Counted from the stretch's first letter, positions 1-9,657 are shown. The stretch is DNA of 64,000 nucleotides from Cylindrospermum stagnale PCC 7417 (GCF_000317535.1 NC_019757.1:843001-907000), one strand, 5' to 3'. Notes: generated from the sequence alone by a model not told the origin. Made by a program: numbers and translations.

Positions 1-2
1 CA

Positions 3-293
3 GACACCCCGACTGATGCCATTAACCGCTTGCTAGAATTAGCTAAAGATGATGTGCTGAAGGAATTTTATTTGCAAGCAAGGATGAATATCCAGCAGCA
101 ATATGAAATTCAAGAACGCAATAAACACCGTGACTTGAAAAAAGAAAGTCAAACTAATGCTACTGACCCAGAAATGATTGAAAATTTAGCAATTGCTATG
201 CCTTCAAAGTCAATTGAAGCAATTTTAAAAGCTGCTGATTCTCCTGCTGAGGCGAAAAAATATGCAGTAGAAATTAAGCTAGTTATTCAATAA
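3..293 (+). CDS. C-terminal part of an unknown protein, cut by the window edge
   Basis: The reading frame is open from base 3, so the true start lies left of the window and the TTG at 30 is unlikely to be the start. The visible part (about 96 residues) is charged and helical, rich in Lys, Glu and Gln, with no signal peptide or membrane segment. I do not recognise the family. It ends 8 bases before the next gene on the same strand, so the two are probably cotranscribed. Confidence 0.55.
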   Translation, partial: DTPTDAINRLLELAKDDVLKEFYLQARMNIQQQYEIQERNKHRDLKKESQTNATDPEMIENLAIAMPSKSIEAILKAADSPAEAKKYAVEIKLVIQ

Positions 294-301
294 AGTTTTT
301 A

Positions 302-1600
302 ATGAACAAAATCAAGTATCCCACTCTCGATTTATTTATCTACAATCTCACAGAGGTATCAGATAAAGATGCCTATGAAAAGTATTGGTTTAATTTGCCG
401 TCAGAAGTCGAACAGAAAAGATTATCAACTGTTACAGTTAGAGAACCTGAATATTTTGAGTTTGGAATTGCTACTCGTAAAATAGATGGTTCCTATAGTC
501 GCACTACAGTAGATGATACTTCTTGTTTAAACTATTGCTGCTCTTTTGATGAAGAAGTAGAATTATCTAATTTACCATCAATCTTAACTGAATTAAAAAA
601 TTTAGCTTTACTGCCAAAGATTGATAATTTACCAGCAGGACATCTTTCAAAAGCTGGTTATCAAGGTCAAACTTGGATGATGTCAGGTTCGATGGTTCCC
701 GATAATAGCCAAATTACTGAAATTGAAGCTATACAAATTTATCAATCTTTAATTGCTGACGGACATCAATATTTAATTAAAGGGGAATTTTTAGGTGCAA
801 CTGTCTATGAAATGTGGCGGGGAAAAACCCAGTGGGAAGGAATTGAAAAAGACAGTCATGTAATAATTGTATTCTATCCTGATGAAAAAACCTTTGTTGA
901 TGTTGTATCTAAGAATTATTATCTTCATTGGCTTTCTTTGTTTTATTGGCGACAAAAAATAATTTGGGCTTATCAACAAGGTAGAGAACTCAAAGCTGGA
1001 TTAGCGAAACAGATACAAAGCAAAAAGGATATTACTGTTGTATCCAATGATTTATCCAAAAAAGATTTGGGGGGACTGAAGACAGAGTTACAACAAAATG
1101 GACTAAATCTATCAGTATATATTCAAGATATAAATTGGCTACAAATTCAACAACATACAGTCCAAGTTAATTTAGGAAATTACAAACTTCAGTGCGATAA
1201 ACACTTCAAAACGTCAGTTTGGTTAACAGAATTTAGTAATATAGTTGAAAACAAGTATAAAGTGCAATTAGAAAAAGACTATCTCAGTCTGAATGCTGGA
1301 TTAGCTTTATTAGAAAATGAGACTACCACCATTCGCGGTATGGTGGAAATTCAACAAGCACAAAGGGAGCGAAATCTTAACACGATTATTGCAATTGTAG
1401 GTGTTGGACTAGGCACTAGCCAAATAACATCTTCTGCGATTATCGCCCAAAAAACAGATCCCGAAAATATCCCCTTTTACCAAACAAAAGCCCTTTGGTA
1501 CAGCATTGGTGCAGGTGCAGTAGCTAGCTTCAGTCTCTGGATAACAATTTTGATTTTATTTCGCCTTAAAAGCATGCTACAGCGTCGGTTTCGCCCTTAA
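302..1600 (+). CDS. Unknown protein with C-terminal membrane segments
   Basis: This is a 432-residue protein of unknown function. The first 370 or so residues look soluble and mixed alpha/beta. Two hydrophobic stretches follow, at roughly 365-385 and 400-425, the second ending in a basic tail (RLKSMLQRRFRP). This suggests a C-terminally anchored protein with its large domain on one side of the membrane. The middle part is Gln/Lys rich and helical (about 220-260). The ATG lies 8 bases after the preceding stop, which suggests an operon with the cut gene. No catalytic motif is visible. Confidence 0.6.
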   Translation: MNKIKYPTLDLFIYNLTEVSDKDAYEKYWFNLPSEVEQKRLSTVTVREPEYFEFGIATRKIDGSYSRTTVDDTSCLNYCCSFDEEVELSNLPSILTELKNLALLPKIDNLPAGHLSKAGYQGQTWMMSGSMVPDNSQITEIEAIQIYQSLIADGHQYLIKGEFLGATVYEMWRGKTQWEGIEKDSHVIIVFYPDEKTFVDVVSKNYYLHWLSLFYWRQKIIWAYQQGRELKAGLAKQIQSKKDITVVSNDLSKKDLGGLKTELQQNGLNLSVYIQDINWLQIQQHTVQVNLGNYKLQCDKHFKTSVWLTEFSNIVENKYKVQLEKDYLSLNAGLALLENETTTIRGMVEIQQAQRERNLNTIIAIVGVGLGTSQITSSAIIAQKTDPENIPFYQTKALWYSIGAGAVASFSLWITILILFRLKSMLQRRFRP

Positions 1601-1679
1601 ATCCAGCACCAGACGATTAAAATCGCGTCTACCAGAACAAAGCCTGCCAAAGCCGGCTCAAAACCCTTCATTTTTTATT

Positions 1680-1731
1680 AGTCCACGCAGGTGGACTTTG
1701 TTTGTGTAGCCGCGACTTCCAGTCGTTCGGG
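1680..1731. repeat. Dispersed Nostocales-type intergenic palindromic repeat
   Basis: A short palindrome (GTCCACGCAGGTGGAC) is followed by a TTTGTTTGTGTAG tail. A close relative lies near 55658-55690, with GTCCGCGCAGGCGGAC followed by TTTGCTTGTGTAG. The stem changes are compensatory (A/T to G/C on both arms), as expected for a mobile or structured repeat. It fills the gap before the Uma2 gene. Confidence 0.6.
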
Positions 1732-1814
1732 CTAGGTGCAAGATATGAATTAACACGCCTGTTTGGCGATTTGTTAAAATTAATAACACCGCCCATTAAC
1801 TGGGAATTACCGTA

Positions 1815-2546
1815 ATGGTTACACAACTAACACCTGACACCAAAAAAGAGATTATCTACCCTTCAAGTGACGGACAGCCAATGGCAGATAACACAAAACA
1901 GTTTGAGTTGATTGTACTAATTAAAAAAAACTTGGATTTGTTGTTTGCCAATGACCCAAACGTATTTATAGCTGGAGACTTACTTTGGTATCCAATAGAA
2001 GGGAATAACACCAACCGGAGAGCGCCGGATGCTATGGTAGTATTCGGCAGACCAAAAGGCGATCGCGGTTCTTATCTGCAATGGCGAGAAGATAATATTC
2101 CTCCACAAGTTGTGTTTGAAATTCTCTCCCCTGGCAATAGTGTTAAGGAAATGATTGGAAAATACAAATTTTATGAACGCTATGGGGTGGAAGAATATTA
2201 TCTATATGATCCAGATACCAATGAGTTAAGCGGTTGGTTGCGTTCTGATGGTGAATTAGCCGACATTCAGCAAATGGCTGGTTGGGTAAGTCCTCGTCTT
2301 GGTATCCGCTTTGAACTATCAGATGGTGAACTGCAAATTTATCGTCCTGATGGACAACGTTTTCTCAATTTTGTAGAACTAGACCAGGAACGACAGCAAG
2401 AAAGACAACGGGCAGATCAAGCTGAGACCATAGCAGCACAAGAACGTCAACGGGCTGAACAAGAACGTCAACGGGCTGAACAAGCCGAAGCAGAGTTGCT
2501 ATCTCTCCGTGCTTTACTCCAAGAAAGAGGAATTAATCCAGAATAA
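1815..2546 (+). CDS. Uma2 family (DUF820) nuclease-fold protein
   Basis: This 243-residue protein belongs to the Uma2/DUF820 family, a PD-(D/E)XK nuclease-like fold greatly expanded in cyanobacteria and of unsettled physiological role. The visible core is PDAMVVFG (Asp72), VVFEILSP (Glu102), then KYKFYERYGVEEYYLYD. The last 55 residues are a low-complexity coiled coil built on a repeated QERQRAEQ unit, a common tail in this family that may mediate oligomerisation. Two bases separate it from the following pseudouridine synthase gene, so the two are probably translated together. Family confidence is high, function low. Confidence 0.85.
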   Translation: MVTQLTPDTKKEIIYPSSDGQPMADNTKQFELIVLIKKNLDLLFANDPNVFIAGDLLWYPIEGNNTNRRAPDAMVVFGRPKGDRGSYLQWREDNIPPQVVFEILSPGNSVKEMIGKYKFYERYGVEEYYLYDPDTNELSGWLRSDGELADIQQMAGWVSPRLGIRFELSDGELQIYRPDGQRFLNFVELDQERQQERQRADQAETIAAQERQRAEQERQRAEQAEAELLSLRALLQERGINPE

Positions 2547-2548
2547 TT

Positions 2549-3514
2549 GTGACCGAATTTAAATTAGAAGTTCCAGAAAAAAGCGATCGCATCGTCAATA
2601 CCTCCGGCGATCGCCTAGATCGCTATCTTTCCCAAGAATTATCAGACATCTCCCGTTCCCGCATTCAACAGCTAATCGAACAGGGAAACGTCCAACTCAA
2701 CGACAAAGTTTGCACGTCTAAAAAGATAACTCTCGTTCGGGGCGATCGCATTACCCTAGAAATCCCAGAAGTTAAACCCCTGCAACTCCAAGCCGAAGAC
2801 ATCCCCCTAGATATTCTCTACGAAGATGACCAGCTAATCATCCTCAACAAACCGGCAGGATTAGTCGTACATCCTGCACCGGGACATCCAGATGGCACAC
2901 TCGTCAACGCTTTGTTAGCACATTGTCCCAACCTTCCCGGAATTGGTGGAGTCCAACGGCCGGGAATCGTCCATCGATTAGATAAAGATACCACCGGTGC
3001 GATCGCGATCGCCAAAACAGATATCGCCTTTCAACACCTTCAAGCACAACTCCAAGCAAAAACTGCACGGCGAGAATATTTAGGTGTAGTTTATGGTGCG
3101 CCAAGAACTGAAAGCGGTATCATAGATTTACCAATTGGTCGTCATCCCCAAGATAGAAAAAAAATGGCAATTGTCTCCATAGAACAAGGTGGAAGAAATG
3201 CCATTACTCACTGGCAAATACGAGAACGCCTTGGTAACTACACATTAATTCACTTCCAATTAGAAACGGGACGTACCCATCAAATTCGCGTCCACAGCGC
3301 CAAAATCGGTCATCCCATAGTCGGCGACCCAATTTATAGTTCTGCTCATTCCATTGGCGTAAATTTGCCCGGTCAAGCCCTACACGCTTGGAAACTAAAG
3401 TTGCAGCATCCGATATCTGAAGATTTGATCGAAGTGACTGCCCCCCTTCCCCAAACTTTGACGACTTTGCTAGAAATTCTCCGCCGGCGAATCGGCATTT
3501 CTGCCGAAAACTAA
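2549..3514 (+). CDS. RluA/RluD-family RNA pseudouridine synthase
   Basis: This 321-residue enzyme would convert specific uridines of rRNA (RluD type) or tRNA to pseudouridine. An N-terminal S4-like RNA-binding domain (about 20-80) is followed by the catalytic domain with the signature HRLDKDTTG; Asp145 is the expected nucleophile. A later motif, GRTHQIRVH, is also typical. Translation starts at GTG (2549), just after the Uma2 stop, and no better ATG lies nearby. An intrinsic terminator follows at 3528. I cannot decide between RluD and other RluA-family members from sequence alone. Confidence 0.9.
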   Translation: MTEFKLEVPEKSDRIVNTSGDRLDRYLSQELSDISRSRIQQLIEQGNVQLNDKVCTSKKITLVRGDRITLEIPEVKPLQLQAEDIPLDILYEDDQLIILNKPAGLVVHPAPGHPDGTLVNALLAHCPNLPGIGGVQRPGIVHRLDKDTTGAIAIAKTDIAFQHLQAQLQAKTARREYLGVVYGAPRTESGIIDLPIGRHPQDRKKMAIVSIEQGGRNAITHWQIRERLGNYTLIHFQLETGRTHQIRVHSAKIGHPIVGDPIYSSAHSIGVNLPGQALHAWKLKLQHPISEDLIEVTAPLPQTLTTLLEILRRRIGISAEN

Positions 3515-3527
3515 AAAGAAATCTGAG

Positions 3528-3555
3528 AAATCTGAGAAATTTTTCAGATTTTTCT
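3528..3555 (+). terminator. Intrinsic terminator after the pseudouridine synthase gene
   Basis: A perfect 8-bp stem (AAATCTGA at 3528-3535, TCAGATTT at 3544-3551) with an 8-nt loop runs into a T-rich stretch. Confidence 0.7.
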
Positions 3556-4198
3556 TAACTAATTTTTACAAAACGTCACAAACAAATTCGACATCAAAGC
3601 AGCAGTAGATAGCAGCAGTAAATGCTGTAAATACTGGTATGCATCATTTTTTTGGATATAAGGGAATAGGCTTAATACTTAAATTATTTCATAAGAATCA
3701 TTATCATTTCCTTGGAGAAAAATCTTAAATGTTATATTTAATACATTAATTATAAATAAATAATCTTTGAAATGCTTATATAAAACAATTTACTGACAGT
3801 AGCAAACATTTATAAGCTTAATATGCTACTAAATTTTTGAAAAACTACAATAATTTATGAAGTTAAGTAACGATAAATGTCTTATTGTAAAGAGATTTAT
3901 TAATCAAAACGACCCAAAGCTTTGTAGGTAGAGAGCTTTAGCAGAATGTTGTATGGATTAACACAATTACATAAAACTTAATAAAAAATTAATGCAAGCG
4001 ATATATAAAATACAAACAGCTTTAAAACGCAATTAAAAAAAACAAGCAAAACGCAAATTTCTTTGGTTAGTTAATTGCACATAATCAGGCAACATTTATG
4101 TCTTCAATGTGCAAAAATTACCAGGTTTTGTCTTCGATTTTTGTCTTGAATAATTAATTGCTATTGAAGTCAGCAATAACCTTTGAGAGGAATAAAAA
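3556..4198 (+). promoter_or_regulatory. pec operon promoter and leader region (no gene)
   Basis: This A+T-rich gap of 640 bases before pecB carries no credible ORF on either strand. It presumably holds the pec promoter and a long 5' leader, as is usual for phycobiliprotein operons. A GAGAGGA Shine-Dalgarno sequence lies just before the pecB ATG. I cannot place the transcription start. A near-consensus GTA-N8-TAT at 3627-3640 is too weak to call an NtcA site. Confidence 0.5.
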
Positions 4199-4717
4199 AT
4201 GCTTGACGCTTTTTCTAGAGTAGTTGAACAAAACGACAAAAAAGGTTCTTACCTAAGCGCTGACGAAATCAATGGATTAACAGCAATTGTTGCTGATAGC
4301 AATAAGCGGTTAGATGTAGTTAACCGTCTCACCAGCAATGCTAACTCCATTGTGGCAAATGCTTATCGCTCCTTAGTCGCTGAACGTCCTCAAGTATTCA
4401 ACGCAGGTGGTGCTTGCTTCCACAACCGTAATCAAGCTGCTTGTATCCGCGATTTAGGATTTATTTTGCGTTATGTCACCTATTCAGTACTAACAGGTGA
4501 TGCCAGCGCGATGGATGATCGTTGCTTGAATGGTTTGCGCGAAACCTACCAAGCTCTCGGCACTCCTGGTGATGCTGTGGCTTCAGGAATTCAAAAAATG
4601 AAAGATGCAGCAATCAGCATTGCCAATGATTCCAATGGCATTACCAAAGGTGATTGCAGCCAACTGATATCTGAAGTAGCTGGCTATTTTGATCGCGCAG
4701 CTTCTGCTGTTGTCTAA
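4199..4717 (+). CDS. pecB: Phycoerythrocyanin beta subunit
   Basis: This 172-residue beta-type phycobiliprotein belongs to the phycoerythrocyanin discs at the distal ends of phycobilisome rods. The two bilin-attachment cysteines of the beta chain are present at Cys82 and Cys153 (GDCSQL). It differs from the downstream CpcB in Cys73, Cys109 and the [13 protein letters not shown] segment. The residue matching the gamma-N-methylated Asn of CpcB (GGN) is Ala72 here. It is the first gene of pecBACEF, with pecA 75 bases downstream. The pec gene order and adjacent pecEF distinguish it from cpcB. Confidence 0.95.
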   Translation: MLDAFSRVVEQNDKKGSYLSADEINGLTAIVADSNKRLDVVNRLTSNANSIVANAYRSLVAERPQVFNAGGACFHNRNQAACIRDLGFILRYVTYSVLTGDASAMDDRCLNGLRETYQALGTPGDAVASGIQKMKDAAISIANDSNGITKGDCSQLISEVAGYFDRAASAVV

Positions 4718-4792
4718 TAAAAGTATTTTGCCAGATTTTTTTCAAAGCAGATTGTTAGTAATTACTCGAAAATTCAGGAGATTAAGAAAATC

Positions 4793-5281
4793 ATGAAAAC
4801 GCCTTTGACCGAAGCGATCGCCGCCGCCGATGTTCGCGGTTCTTACCTGAGCAACACCGAATTACAAGCGGTATTTGGTCGTTTCAACCGTGCTCGTGCT
4901 GGTTTAGATGCTGCTAAAGCCTTCTCTGAAAACGGCAAAAAATGGTCGGAAGCAGCAGCGAATCACGTCTATAAAAAATTCCCCTACACCACTCAAATGA
5001 GTGGCCCTCAATATGCCTCTACCCCAGAAGGCAAATCCAAGTGTGTACGGGATATTGACCATTACCTCCGCACCATCAGCTACTGTGCTGTCGTCGGTGG
5101 TACTGGCCCCTTAGATGAATATGTAGTTGCTGGCTTGAGCGAACTCAACAGCGCCCTTGGTTTATCTCCTAGTTGGTATGTAGCTGCTCTAGAGTTTGTC
5201 CGTGACAATCATGGTCTGAGCGGTGACGTTGCTGGTGAAGCCAACACTTACCTCAACTATGCGATCAACGCATTGAGCTAA
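4793..5281 (+). CDS. pecA: Phycoerythrocyanin alpha subunit
   Basis: This 162-residue alpha subunit pairs with PecB. Cys84 in GKSKCVRD is the attachment site of phycoviolobilin, which the PecE/PecF lyase-isomerase makes from phycocyanobilin during attachment. A second cysteine, Cys98 (SYCAVV), lies close to the chromophore pocket. The literature on photoactive alpha-PEC describes a Cys98/Cys99 pair, and here position 99 is Ala. An AGGAGA ribosome-binding site lies just before the ATG. A long hairpin follows the gene and may reduce readthrough into pecC. Confidence 0.95.
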   Translation: MKTPLTEAIAAADVRGSYLSNTELQAVFGRFNRARAGLDAAKAFSENGKKWSEAAANHVYKKFPYTTQMSGPQYASTPEGKSKCVRDIDHYLRTISYCAVVGGTGPLDEYVVAGLSELNSALGLSPSWYVAALEFVRDNHGLSGDVAGEANTYLNYAINALS

Positions 5282-5291
5282 ACAAACACCC

Positions 5292-5430
5292 TTGGGTCTT
5301 TAGAAATAGATAAGTGCTAGATAAGTAGATTGACAAAACTAAATGTTTTTTCGTAGCGCTACTACGAACATTACTGTTTATTAATGTCTATTTACTAAAT
5401 CTGAGTATTTTTCTACTTCCAAAGACCCAA
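5292..5430 (+). terminator. Partial terminator/processing structure between pecA and pecC
   Basis: Perfect 10-bp arms (TTGGGTCTTT at 5292-5301, AAAGACCCAA at 5421-5430) enclose about 120 bases holding a second hairpin (TTCGTAG 5350-5356 / CTACGAA 5362-5368). A T-rich tract follows. Its position between biliprotein and linker genes matches the hairpin after cpcA. Confidence 0.6.
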
Positions 5431-5471
5431 ATTTCTTTCCACAATAAATTTGCAAAGGAGCGATTGTCAAG

Positions 5472-6308
5472 ATGAGTAGTTCAGTCGCAGAACGGCTAGG
5501 AATTAGAGATTTAGCCAGCGAAAAAGTTGAGCTTCGCCCAAATTCCAGTGAAGAAGATTTACAACTGGTGTTTCGGGCTGCCTACCAACAAATTTTTGGG
5601 CGTCAAGGCGTATATGCCAGCCAAAAATTTACCAGTGCCGAATCTTTGTTACGTAACGGCAAAATCGATGTCCGCGAATTCATTGAGATTTTAGCCAAAT
5701 CTGAATTTTACAAGGAATGCTTTTTTTACAGTAACTCTCAGGTGCGTTTTATAGAATTAAACTATAAGCACTTACTGGGGCGCGCACCTTACGATCAATC
5801 AGAAATTGCTTACCACACAGACTTGTACGCTTCTAGTGGCTACGATGCTGAGATTAATTCTTACATCTATAGCCCAGAATATAACAACGGCTTTGGTAAT
5901 TCTGTCGTTCCTTATTACCGTGGATTTAAGTCAATTCCAGGAATGAAGACGGTAGGATTTAACCGCATATTCGAGCTTTATCGTGGTGATGGCAACAGTG
6001 ATAACGCTCAATTAGGCGGCAAAAATTCGCGCCTGCGGACAAAAATCTCGCTGAATTTGGCAAACTGGATTTCGCCACCAACTTCTGCTGGTACTGGCTT
6101 TGCATCATTAGCACCGACGTTAATCAGTTCTGCTCCACGGGGAGATAGTCGGATGTTTGTGATTGAAGTGATCGCCGGTAATATTGGTAGTAAAGCAGCA
6201 TTGCGTCGTAGTCAACAGGTTTACACTGTACCTTACGAGCGACTCTCTTCTCTATACCAAGAAATTCACAAGCGCGGCGGTAAAATCACCAAAATTTCGC
6301 CCGTTTAA
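5472..6308 (+). CDS. pecC: Phycoerythrocyanin-associated rod linker
   Basis: This 278-residue rod linker joins the phycoerythrocyanin hexamer to the phycocyanin rod. The N-terminal PBS-linker domain (about 20-150) contains the typical [17 protein letters not shown] segment, and the C-terminal CpcD-like domain (about 220-275) ends [19 protein letters not shown]. It parallels CpcC closely in both domains. The start ATG at 5472 follows an AAAGGAG ribosome-binding site. It lies between pecA and pecE, as in other Nostocales. Confidence 0.95.
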   Translation: MSSSVAERLGIRDLASEKVELRPNSSEEDLQLVFRAAYQQIFGRQGVYASQKFTSAESLLRNGKIDVREFIEILAKSEFYKECFFYSNSQVRFIELNYKHLLGRAPYDQSEIAYHTDLYASSGYDAEINSYIYSPEYNNGFGNSVVPYYRGFKSIPGMKTVGFNRIFELYRGDGNSDNAQLGGKNSRLRTKISLNLANWISPPTSAGTGFASLAPTLISSAPRGDSRMFVIEVIAGNIGSKAALRRSQQVYTVPYERLSSLYQEIHKRGGKITKISPV

Positions 6309-6402
6309 AACAGCAGGAAAACAGACAAGACAAGGAGGATCGGGGAAGAATTCTAGAAGACTTCTCTCCCTCCTTTTAATTCCTATTTCCCCAATCTTTG
6401 CA

Positions 6403-7176
6403 ATGACTGCTGCTAACTCTGTCGAACCAATTCTTTCTCCAGAAGCAGCGATCGCGGCGCTGTCTTGTGACGATAACCAAATCCGCTATTATGCTGCTTG
6501 GTGGCTGGGTAAGCATCAAGCGCAAGCAGGCTGTGAGGCGTTGTGCGATGCCCTGTTTGATGTTAGGTATCGCATCCCATCAGGGGGGTATCCTCTGCGT
6601 CGTCAAGCTGCACGGGCTTTAGGGCAACTGAAAAATCCTCAAGCAGTACCAGCATTAATTGCCGCCTTGGAATGTGATGTGGATTTGCGTCTGCGGGAAG
6701 CAGTAATTGGGGCTTTAGCGGCTATTGGGGACAAGCAGGCTGTGACACCTTTGCTTAATCTTTTGCAAGAGAGTCATGAACAACCCTATGAAGCACTAAT
6801 TGAAGCACTAGCCACTTTAGAAGTTTGGTCAGCTCGTTCTCAAGTTGAGTCTTTTCTCAATCATTCTTCCGAGCGAGTGCAATGTGCAGCCGCTCGATAT
6901 ATGTATCTTTTAACTCAGCAGCCCGAATACATTGAACGCATTATCAAAAATCTCAATCATGACAATATGTATTTACGCTGGGCTGCGATATTTGATTTGG
7001 GCGCAGTTGGTCATCAGCAAGCTATACAGGCAATTTTAGCGGCTAAAGTTCCTAACAGTTTGAAGCTATTAAATTTGAAGCGAATGTTAGAAGGAGTTTT
7101 GGATAATGAGGTTTGTCAAAAGGAAACATCTCAGTTACTTTTCCAAACAATTGATGATTTGTTAATTCAGCTTTGA
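6403..7176 (+). CDS. pecE: Phycoviolobilin lyase-isomerase subunit PecE
   Basis: This 257-residue HEAT-repeat protein is the E subunit of the heterodimeric lyase-isomerase that attaches phycocyanobilin to PecA Cys84 and isomerises it to phycoviolobilin. It shares the RYYAAWWLGKH segment and PLRRQAARALGQL repeats with CpcE in this window. The frame is open back to 6184, inside pecC, but the protein matches CpcE only from the ATG at 6403, so I use that start. A hairpin separates it from pecF. Confidence 0.92.
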   Translation: MTAANSVEPILSPEAAIAALSCDDNQIRYYAAWWLGKHQAQAGCEALCDALFDVRYRIPSGGYPLRRQAARALGQLKNPQAVPALIAALECDVDLRLREAVIGALAAIGDKQAVTPLLNLLQESHEQPYEALIEALATLEVWSARSQVESFLNHSSERVQCAAARYMYLLTQQPEYIERIIKNLNHDNMYLRWAAIFDLGAVGHQQAIQAILAAKVPNSLKLLNLKRMLEGVLDNEVCQKETSQLLFQTIDDLLIQL

Positions 7177-7199
7177 AATGAGAACTTAGAAATTTAGGA

Positions 7200-7250
7200 A
7201 TTGGAGACTTGGGTGTTAAGAAAAATCTTAGTATCTAGTCTCCAATCTTT
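7200..7250 (+). terminator. Hairpin with T-run between pecE and pecF
   Basis: A 10-bp perfect stem (ATTGGAGACT at 7200-7209, AGTCTCCAAT at 7237-7246) encloses an inner TAAGA/TCTTA hairpin. It is followed by CTTTTTTTA. It looks like an intrinsic terminator inside the operon, so PecF may be made in smaller amounts. Confidence 0.6.
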
Positions 7251-7283
7251 TTTACCAGCGTTTTTTACCTGCATGATTTAAAT

Positions 7284-7931
7284 ATGAACACACAGAACTC
7301 TCATCATATCGAGCAATTGATCTCGCAATTAAACCACGCCTCAACTCCTCAAGATGCGATCGCGGCAATCACTACCTTAGCTGCTAGTGAAAGTAAAGAA
7401 ATAGCCATGATCAATGCCTTAATTCAAGCTTTAAGCCATCATCATCCCTCTGTAGGCGCAGCATCTGTCGCAGCTTTGGTAAGATTAGCGCCTGCAACAG
7501 TAAAACCGTTAATTACCGCTTTTGCTGCTTCTAGCGATCAGGGCTTACAAGCCTATATTATTCAGGCTTTAGCCCAAATTGGCTCTCCAGAAGCCCTTGA
7601 TTTGTTAGCTGAAGTTGTGGGCGTTGCAGTAGCCAATCACTGCCAGGGAAACGTCCGCCGCATTGCTGCACGGGGACTGGGACGGATAGGTAGTACTTGT
7701 AACGACACAGAAGTTATCCGTTGTGTTGAAGAAAAGCTGACTTGGGCGTTGCTCACCCCTGAGGATTGGGGACTGCGTTACGCAGCTGCGGTTTCTCTGC
7801 AAGAAATTGCTACACCAGAGGCTAGCGCCGCCTTACAACAGGCGATAGCCCAAGAAGCAGATAAAGTTGTACTATCTCGGATTACCACCGCCCTAGCGGC
7901 GTTAAGTACTGACGGGGGTGGGGGGTGCTGA
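7284..7931 (+). CDS. pecF: Phycoviolobilin lyase-isomerase subunit PecF
   Basis: This 215-residue HEAT-repeat protein is the F subunit of the PecE/PecF lyase-isomerase. The motif NHCQGN, with His119 and Cys120, is visible; the equivalent His-Cys pair has been reported as needed for the isomerase activity, and it distinguishes PecF from the plain lyase subunit CpcF. The stop codon lies inside the left arm of a long hairpin (7921-7966). It is the last gene of pecBACEF. Confidence 0.93.
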   Translation: MNTQNSHHIEQLISQLNHASTPQDAIAAITTLAASESKEIAMINALIQALSHHHPSVGAASVAALVRLAPATVKPLITAFAASSDQGLQAYIIQALAQIGSPEALDLLAEVVGVAVANHCQGNVRRIAARGLGRIGSTCNDTEVIRCVEEKLTWALLTPEDWGLRYAAAVSLQEIATPEASAALQQAIAQEADKVVLSRITTALAALSTDGGGGC

Positions 7932-7966
7932 ATTGAGGAGTAATTTTCCTCGATTCGGCACTCCCC
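7921..7966 (+). terminator. Long imperfect hairpin at the end of pecF
   Basis: The arms at 7921-7939 and 7947-7966 pair over about 18 positions with G-U pairs and a two-base bulge. The pecF stop is inside the left arm. No T-run follows, so it may protect or process the mRNA rather than terminate transcription. Confidence 0.5.
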
Positions 7967-8556
7967 ATTGCCCTAATTACCCCATCTCAACCCTAGGAGG
8001 ACGAATTGTGGAGACTTAGAACAATATTTTGAAATAAAAAATTTACATTCCTTAACAAAATCTGCGGGGACTACAAATGCCATCTGAATCTGCAACGTAT
8101 TGTTTTTTCAAGGTTTTTGCGAAAATTAAATAAATCTTAAACAAGGAAAATGCTCTATGTAAATGCAACATTTATGTAGTTTTGTTACAAAGATATTTGT
8201 CTTTTCTCAGGCGGAGTCCTTGTATGTAAAGGATTTGAGGCATTTCTTATTCCCCCAACTTATTTATTCACAATTTGTAACAAATAAAGGATCTATAGCA
8301 TTGTATAAACATAAACTGGAGGGGTAAAACAACAGACGAAAGTTAAACGCGGCAATCAATTCATTAAGGTTTGCCAGCTTCTCATAAAATCACCCCAGAT
8401 TCTCATATTTCTCATTCATCGTAGTGGCAAGCAAATGTGAGACTAAATTGAGAGGCAGTTTAATTCCTGGTCTGTTGTCAGCCATTCTAGATTGATAAAA
8501 GATTGACAGTTTTAAATCTGACATCTTTCAACTAAGTAATTAGGAGATTAGAGTCC
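7967..8556 (+). promoter_or_regulatory. cpc operon promoter and long leader (no gene)
   Basis: About 590 bases lie between pecF and cpcB without a credible ORF. By comparison with other cpc operons, this should hold the strong cpc promoter(s) and leader. A small hairpin (TCCTT/AAGGA near 8217-8233) and a TTAGGAGA ribosome-binding site at about 8540 are visible. I cannot fix the start points. Confidence 0.55.
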
Positions 8557-9078
8557 ATGACATTAGATGTTTTCACCAAGGTTGTATCCCAAGCCGACGC
8601 TAGAGGCGAATTCCTGAGCAACGAACAACTCGATGCTTTGGCAAACGTTGTTAAAGATGGCAACAAGCGCTTAGATGTTGTTAACCGCATCACCAGCAAC
8701 GCTTCTGCTATCGTGACCAACGCATCTCGTGCTTTGTTTGAAGAACAGCCCCAACTAGTAGCTCCTGGTGGTAACGCTTACACCAACCGTCGTGCGGCTG
8801 CTTGTTTGCGTGACCTAGAAATCATCTTACGCTATGTTACCTACGCTATCCTAGCAGGTGACTCCAGTGTTCTCGATGATCGCGCTCTCAATGGACTGCG
8901 TGAAACCTACCAAGCATTGGGTACTCCTGGTTCTTCCGTAGCTGTAGGCGTTCAAAAGATCAAGGAAGCAGCGATCGCGATTGCTAACGATCCTAACGGT
9001 ATCAGCAAGGGTGATTGCAGCCAATTGATTTCTGAAGTAGCTGGCTACTTTGATCGCGCTGCTGCTGCTGTTGTTTAA
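8557..9078 (+). CDS. cpcB: C-phycocyanin beta subunit
   Basis: This 173-residue beta subunit of C-phycocyanin forms the rod discs. Bilin cysteines are Cys83 and Cys154 (82 and 153 after Met removal). The methylation-site Asn is present in GGNAYTNRR. It opens the cpc operon, with cpcA 79 bases downstream. Codon choice is strongly biased, as expected for a very highly expressed gene. Confidence 0.97.
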   Translation: MTLDVFTKVVSQADARGEFLSNEQLDALANVVKDGNKRLDVVNRITSNASAIVTNASRALFEEQPQLVAPGGNAYTNRRAAACLRDLEIILRYVTYAILAGDSSVLDDRALNGLRETYQALGTPGSSVAVGVQKIKEAAIAIANDPNGISKGDCSQLISEVAGYFDRAAAAVV

Positions 9079-9157
9079 TAGCATTACAAAAACCCAGAAC
9101 CTAAAAAATTAGGTGTCTAGGTAAAAAAATTACGAATTACCAAGGAGATTTGAAATC

Positions 9158-9649
9158 ATGGTTAAAACCCCAATTACCGAAGCTATTGCAGCTGCTGATA
9201 CTCAAGGACGTTTCTTAGGAAACACCGAACTTCAAGCTGTCAACGGTCGTTTTCAACGTGCTGCTGTTAGCTTAGAAGCCGCTCGTGGCTTGACCTCAAA
9301 CGCTCAACGTTTGATTGATGGTGCAACCCAAGCTGTATACCAAAAATTCCCTTACACCACCCAAACACCAGGACCACAATACGCTGCTGACAGCCGTGGT
9401 AAGTCCAAGTGTGCTCGTGACGTTGGTCACTACCTACGCATCATCACTTATAGCTTAGTTGCTGGTGGTACAGGTCCCTTGGATGAGTACCTGATTGCTG
9501 GTTTGGCAGAAATCAACAGCTCCTTTGAGTTGTCTCCTAGCTGGTATGTAGAAGCTCTGAAGTACATCAAAGCCAATCATGGCTTGGGTGGTCAAGCTGC
9601 TAACGAAGCTAACACCTACATTGACTATGCAATCAACGCCCTCAGCTAG
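9158..9649 (+). CDS. cpcA: C-phycocyanin alpha subunit
   Basis: This 163-residue alpha subunit of C-phycocyanin has the bilin cysteine in GKSKCARD (Cys85, or 84 after Met removal). The second cysteine found in PecA (position 98) is absent, as expected for phycocyanin. A CAAGGAGA ribosome-binding site precedes the ATG. CpcE/CpcF, encoded downstream, is the lyase for this site. A GC-rich hairpin follows the stop and probably limits transcription into the linker genes. Confidence 0.97.
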   Translation: MVKTPITEAIAAADTQGRFLGNTELQAVNGRFQRAAVSLEAARGLTSNAQRLIDGATQAVYQKFPYTTQTPGPQYAADSRGKSKCARDVGHYLRIITYSLVAGGTGPLDEYLIAGLAEINSSFELSPSWYVEALKYIKANHGLGGQAANEANTYIDYAINALS

Positions 9650-9657
9650 ATAGCGTT

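Noticed and set aside
3627-3640. Possible NtcA site (GTA-N8-TAT) upstream of pecB
   Set aside because: It lacks the final C of GTA-N8-TAC and no -10 box at the expected distance could be fixed.
6184-6402. N-terminal extension of PecE overlapping pecC
   Set aside because: The extension is an out-of-frame reading of pecC; similarity to CpcE begins after the ATG at 6403.
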